Source of the DNA: JAGUYA01 sp043802425
GTDB taxonomy: Bacteria > Omnitrophota > Gorgyraeia > Gygaellales > Profunditerraquicolaceae
Assembly: GCA_043802425.1 (NCBI GenBank)
Contig: JAZDLA010000030.1
Span: 1-14,841, forward strand
Direction: 5' to 3'
DNA: 14,841 bases
Shown here: piece after piece, positions 13,037 through 14,841 of the stretch
Numbering within the stretch: position 1 is the first letter of the stretch
How the letters are laid out: each line of letters starts with the position of its first letter
Program-made: the position numbers and the translations under genes
The notes under the pieces: generated by a model
The model's database searches: none
Told to the model about the DNA's origin: nothing
What the model saw: only the letters and a program-made list of their open reading frames with translations

Positions 13037-13585
13037 ATGAAAGAAATCCGCATTCACGCCCGCGCCGGCCAAGGCGCGATTACCACCGCAGCATTATTGG
13101 GCGATGCCTATTTTCTGAAAGGAATGTATCCCTATGCCTTTCCGCATTTTGGCGCAGCCAGGATGGGGGCGCCCATGAATGCCTTTGTGCGCGTGGATAA
13201 TAAGCCCGTACGCCTGCGTAGCCAGATCTATGAACCAGATTACGTGTTGGTTGTGGATTCTACGCTAATGCGCGGTTTTAACTGCTTTTCCGGCCTTAAA
13301 GAAAACGGCGGCATTGCTATTATTAATGAAAAAGAGGGTGTAGATGTCCCCAAGGCAAAAGCAAAGCAGAAGATATTTGCCGTTCCTGCTACAGACATTG
13401 CTATAAAAACCATAGGCCGCCCATTAGCCAATACTACCTTAATCGGCGCCTTTGCGGCGGCAACCGGCGAATTAGACCTAGATGTCATCTTAGAAGTAAT
13501 TAAGAAGAGATTCTCCGGTAAGGTTCAGGAAGGTAATCTTGAAGCGGTTAAGGCAGGCTATGAGTATATTAATAAGAATGTTTAA
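13037..13585 (+). CDS. porG: 2-oxoacid:ferredoxin oxidoreductase, gamma subunit
   Basis: Gamma subunit of a pyruvate/2-oxoacid:ferredoxin oxidoreductase, the oxygen-sensitive enzyme that oxidatively decarboxylates 2-oxoacids to acyl-CoA and reduces ferredoxin, or runs in reverse to fix CO2. The 182-residue length is normal. Marks are IRIHARAGQGAITTAALLGD at the N-terminus (family form GRGGQG), PHFGAARMGAPMNAFVRVDN (family form RGAPVxAFxR), EPDYVLVVDSTL and the C-terminal RPLANTTLIGAFAAATG. The first glycine-rich motif has A-R-A-G in place of G-R-G-G. First gene of its operon behind a consensus promoter with good ribosome site. Substrate choice (pyruvate, 2-oxoisovalerate or 2-oxoglutarate) cannot be decided from this subunit. 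The gene ends inside an octamer tandem repeat. Confidence 0.93.
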   Translation: MKEIRIHARAGQGAITTAALLGDAYFLKGMYPYAFPHFGAARMGAPMNAFVRVDNKPVRLRSQIYEPDYVLVVDSTLMRGFNCFSGLKENGGIAIINEKEGVDVPKAKAKQKIFAVPATDIAIKTIGRPLANTTLIGAFAAATGELDLDVILEVIKKRFSGKVQEGNLEAVKAGYEYINKNV

Positions 13586-13606
13586 AAGTTTAAAAGTTTA
13601 AAAGTT
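13580..13606. repeat. Octamer tandem repeat across the porG-porD junction
   Basis: GTTTAAAA is repeated three full times plus GTT (13580-13606), covering the last codons and TAA stop of porG and the entire 21-base gap before ATG 13607. The repeat removes any purine-rich ribosome site for porD. A change in copy number would move porD relative to porG by 8 bases. Confidence 0.8.
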
Positions 13607-13879
13607 ATGTTTGGGCCATTAATAGTAAAACCAGCTAAGAGTAAAGGCGATAAAACCGGTTCCTGGAGAGCGCAGTTAAGACCTGAATTCCTCCGAAAGA
13701 ACTGCATTGCCTGTAAATTGTGTATTTTAATTTGTCCGGAGGGTTGTATACGGGGCAAAGAGAAGAATACTTATATGTCCGATTATAATTATTGTAAAGG
13801 TTGTGGCCTTTGCGCTAAGGTTTGTCCTAAGGCTGATATTGAGATGGTTGAGGAAGGTTCTGCAGGAGAAAAGAAGTGA
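13607..13879 (+). CDS. porD: 2-oxoacid:ferredoxin oxidoreductase, delta (ferredoxin-like) subunit
   Basis: The 90-residue electron-transfer subunit, carrying two [4Fe-4S] clusters that pass electrons from the thiamine-diphosphate site to ferredoxin. Cysteines C33, C36, C39 and C43 (CIACKLCILIC) with C63, C66, C69 and C73 (CKGCGLCAKVC) give the two complete CxxCxxCxxxCP motifs; C47 is an extra. The N-terminal DKTGSWRAQLRPE is the typical lead-in of the delta subunit and sets it apart from free ferredoxins. ATG 13607 follows porG by 21 bases, but that gap is an octamer repeat without a Shine-Dalgarno, so initiation may rely on reinitiation from porG. The TGA stop overlaps the GTG start of the alpha gene by four bases (GTGA). 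Confidence 0.95.
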   Translation: MFGPLIVKPAKSKGDKTGSWRAQLRPEFLRKNCIACKLCILICPEGCIRGKEKNTYMSDYNYCKGCGLCAKVCPKADIEMVEEGSAGEKK

Positions 13880-14841
13880 AAGAGTTTTTAGAGGGATCGC
13901 GCGCGGTTGCCGAAGTTGTAAGGTTATGTAAACCCGGGGTTATTTCTGCTTATCCGATAACTCCCCAGACGCACATTGTAGAGGAATTAGCCCAGATAGT
14001 CGCTGACGGCAAGCTCGACGCGCAGTTTGTTAATGTGGAGAGCGAGCACTCCGCAGCCTCGGTAGTCTTGGGCGCTGTAGCCACGGGCGTACGCGCTTTT
14101 ACCGCTACCAGCTCGCAAGGCCTGTTTTATATGGCAGAAGTGCTTTTTAATATCTCGGGGTTACGCCTGCCATTGGTGATGACCTGCGCCAATCGCGCGA
14201 TATCCGCGCCGATTAATATCTGGAATGATCAGCAGGATTCTGTATCGCTTAGAGATTCGGGGTGGGTACAGCTGTATGCAGAAAATAACCAGGAGGCGGT
14301 TGATTTTCACCTCATCGGTTATCGTTTAAGCGAAGATAAATCTATCATGCTTCCGGTAATGGTCTGCATGGACGGCTTTATCCTAACACATGGTATGGAG
14401 GCAGTAGATATGCCCGAACAGGATAAGGTGGATAAGTTCCTGCCTCCTTATAAACCCTTATACAAACTTGACCCCGCTGAACCGCTAAGTATGGGCCTAT
14501 TGGCTACCCCGGATTATTATCTGGAGACGCGCTTTGCCATGCAGGAGACCTTTAAGGATGTATTAAAGGCTATTCCTAAGGTTTGCGAAGAATTCAAAAC
14601 CCAATTCGGGCGGGATTATAAAGACGGCTTAGTGGAAGAATATTACACTGAAGACGCAGAAAAGGTAATCGTGGCCATGGGTTCAGTTTGCGGCACAATT
14701 AAGGAAGTAGTGGATGCCCAAAGGGCAAAAGGTAAAAAAGTCGGCTTATTAAAGATTATCTCTTATCGGCCATTTCCCTATACCAGGGTATATGATATAT
14801 TGAAAGATGTGCCCCGGGTTGCGGTTTTGGATAAGGCGTTA
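13876..14841 (+). CDS. porA: 2-oxoacid:ferredoxin oxidoreductase, alpha subunit, 3' end missing
   Basis: Alpha subunit of the same enzyme. The frame is open from GTG 13876 to the last base, giving 322 residues of an expected ~390. The start is supported by AGGAG at about 13864-13868 and the four-base GTGA overlap with the delta gene. Marks are VKEFLEGSRAVAEVVRLCKP, ISAYPITPQTHIVEELA (the family's YPITPST/Q motif), VESEHSAASVVLGAVATG, TATSSQGLFYMAEVLF and PLVMTCANRAISAPINIWND. The second domain with VIVAMGSVCGTIKEVVDAQR and LLKIISYRPFPY is also present. Order gamma-delta-alpha predicts a beta subunit (thiamine-binding) immediately after the window. Pyruvate is the default substrate guess; a branched-chain or 2-oxoglutarate enzyme is not excluded. 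Confidence 0.93.
   Translation, partial: MKEFLEGSRAVAEVVRLCKPGVISAYPITPQTHIVEELAQIVADGKLDAQFVNVESEHSAASVVLGAVATGVRAFTATSSQGLFYMAEVLFNISGLRLPLVMTCANRAISAPINIWNDQQDSVSLRDSGWVQLYAENNQEAVDFHLIGYRLSEDKSIMLPVMVCMDGFILTHGMEAVDMPEQDKVDKFLPPYKPLYKLDPAEPLSMGLLATPDYYLETRFAMQETFKDVLKAIPKVCEEFKTQFGRDYKDGLVEEYYTEDAEKVIVAMGSVCGTIKEVVDAQRAKGKKVGLLKIISYRPFPYTRVYDILKDVPRVAVLDKAL

Overview
The window reads as one continuous piece of bacterial chromosome. Every gene is on the + strand, packed tightly (gaps mostly 0-130 bases, many start/stop overlaps), with clear Shine-Dalgarno sites, sigma70-like promoters and the standard bacterial code (TAG, TAA and TGA all end genes). The mix suggests an uncultured, probably anaerobic, Gram-negative-type bacterium: a ferredoxin-dependent 2-oxoacid oxidoreductase, a short cobalamin-type 'core' methionine synthase, a prepilin peptidase, a CcdA/TlpA thiol relay and c-di-GMP signalling. 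My impression is of a lineage such as Omnitrophota, but this rests on gene content and general resemblance only and should be held loosely.

Layout. 1-3221: the end of leuA (2-isopropylmalate synthase), a shikimate dehydrogenase gene (aroE) broken by a single in-frame TAG, and a prepilin peptidase overlapping the end of aroE. 3222-3419: a short regulatory island with an extended -10 promoter, a roughly 90-nt leader and a near-perfect intrinsic terminator placed just before the next start codon. 3420-5420: a PAS-PAS-GGDEF-HD-GYP protein able in principle to make and degrade c-di-GMP. 5421-6601: a TtcA-like tRNA thiolase behind a consensus promoter and a hairpin repeat, then a GYD-domain protein with its own promoter. 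6645-9294: rmuC, a DUF167 gene, pgeF, a small unknown gene and a flavodoxin-like gene. 9295-9382: a large imperfect palindrome related to the hairpin repeat before ttcA. 9383-11475: cutA, a CcdA/DsbD-type membrane thiol transporter, a secreted TlpA-like thioredoxin and a LUD-domain protein. 11476-11609: a second structured intergenic block. 11610-12955: yggT and a MetE-like core methionine synthase. 12956-14841: a consensus promoter driving a 2-oxoacid:ferredoxin oxidoreductase operon in the order gamma, delta, alpha; the alpha gene runs off the window end and a beta gene is expected next.

How they work together. ccdA and the TlpA-like gene overlap and probably form one pathway carrying electrons from the cytoplasm to envelope proteins. 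The gamma/delta/alpha genes form one enzyme feeding reduced ferredoxin. leuA and aroE are biosynthetic. The remaining genes are mainly housekeeping and share operons without an obvious common pathway. I see no CRISPR array, transposase, tRNA or rRNA. The least explained parts are the terminated leader before the c-di-GMP gene, the interrupted aroE, the pair of related 36-nt hairpin repeats and the structured block before yggT.
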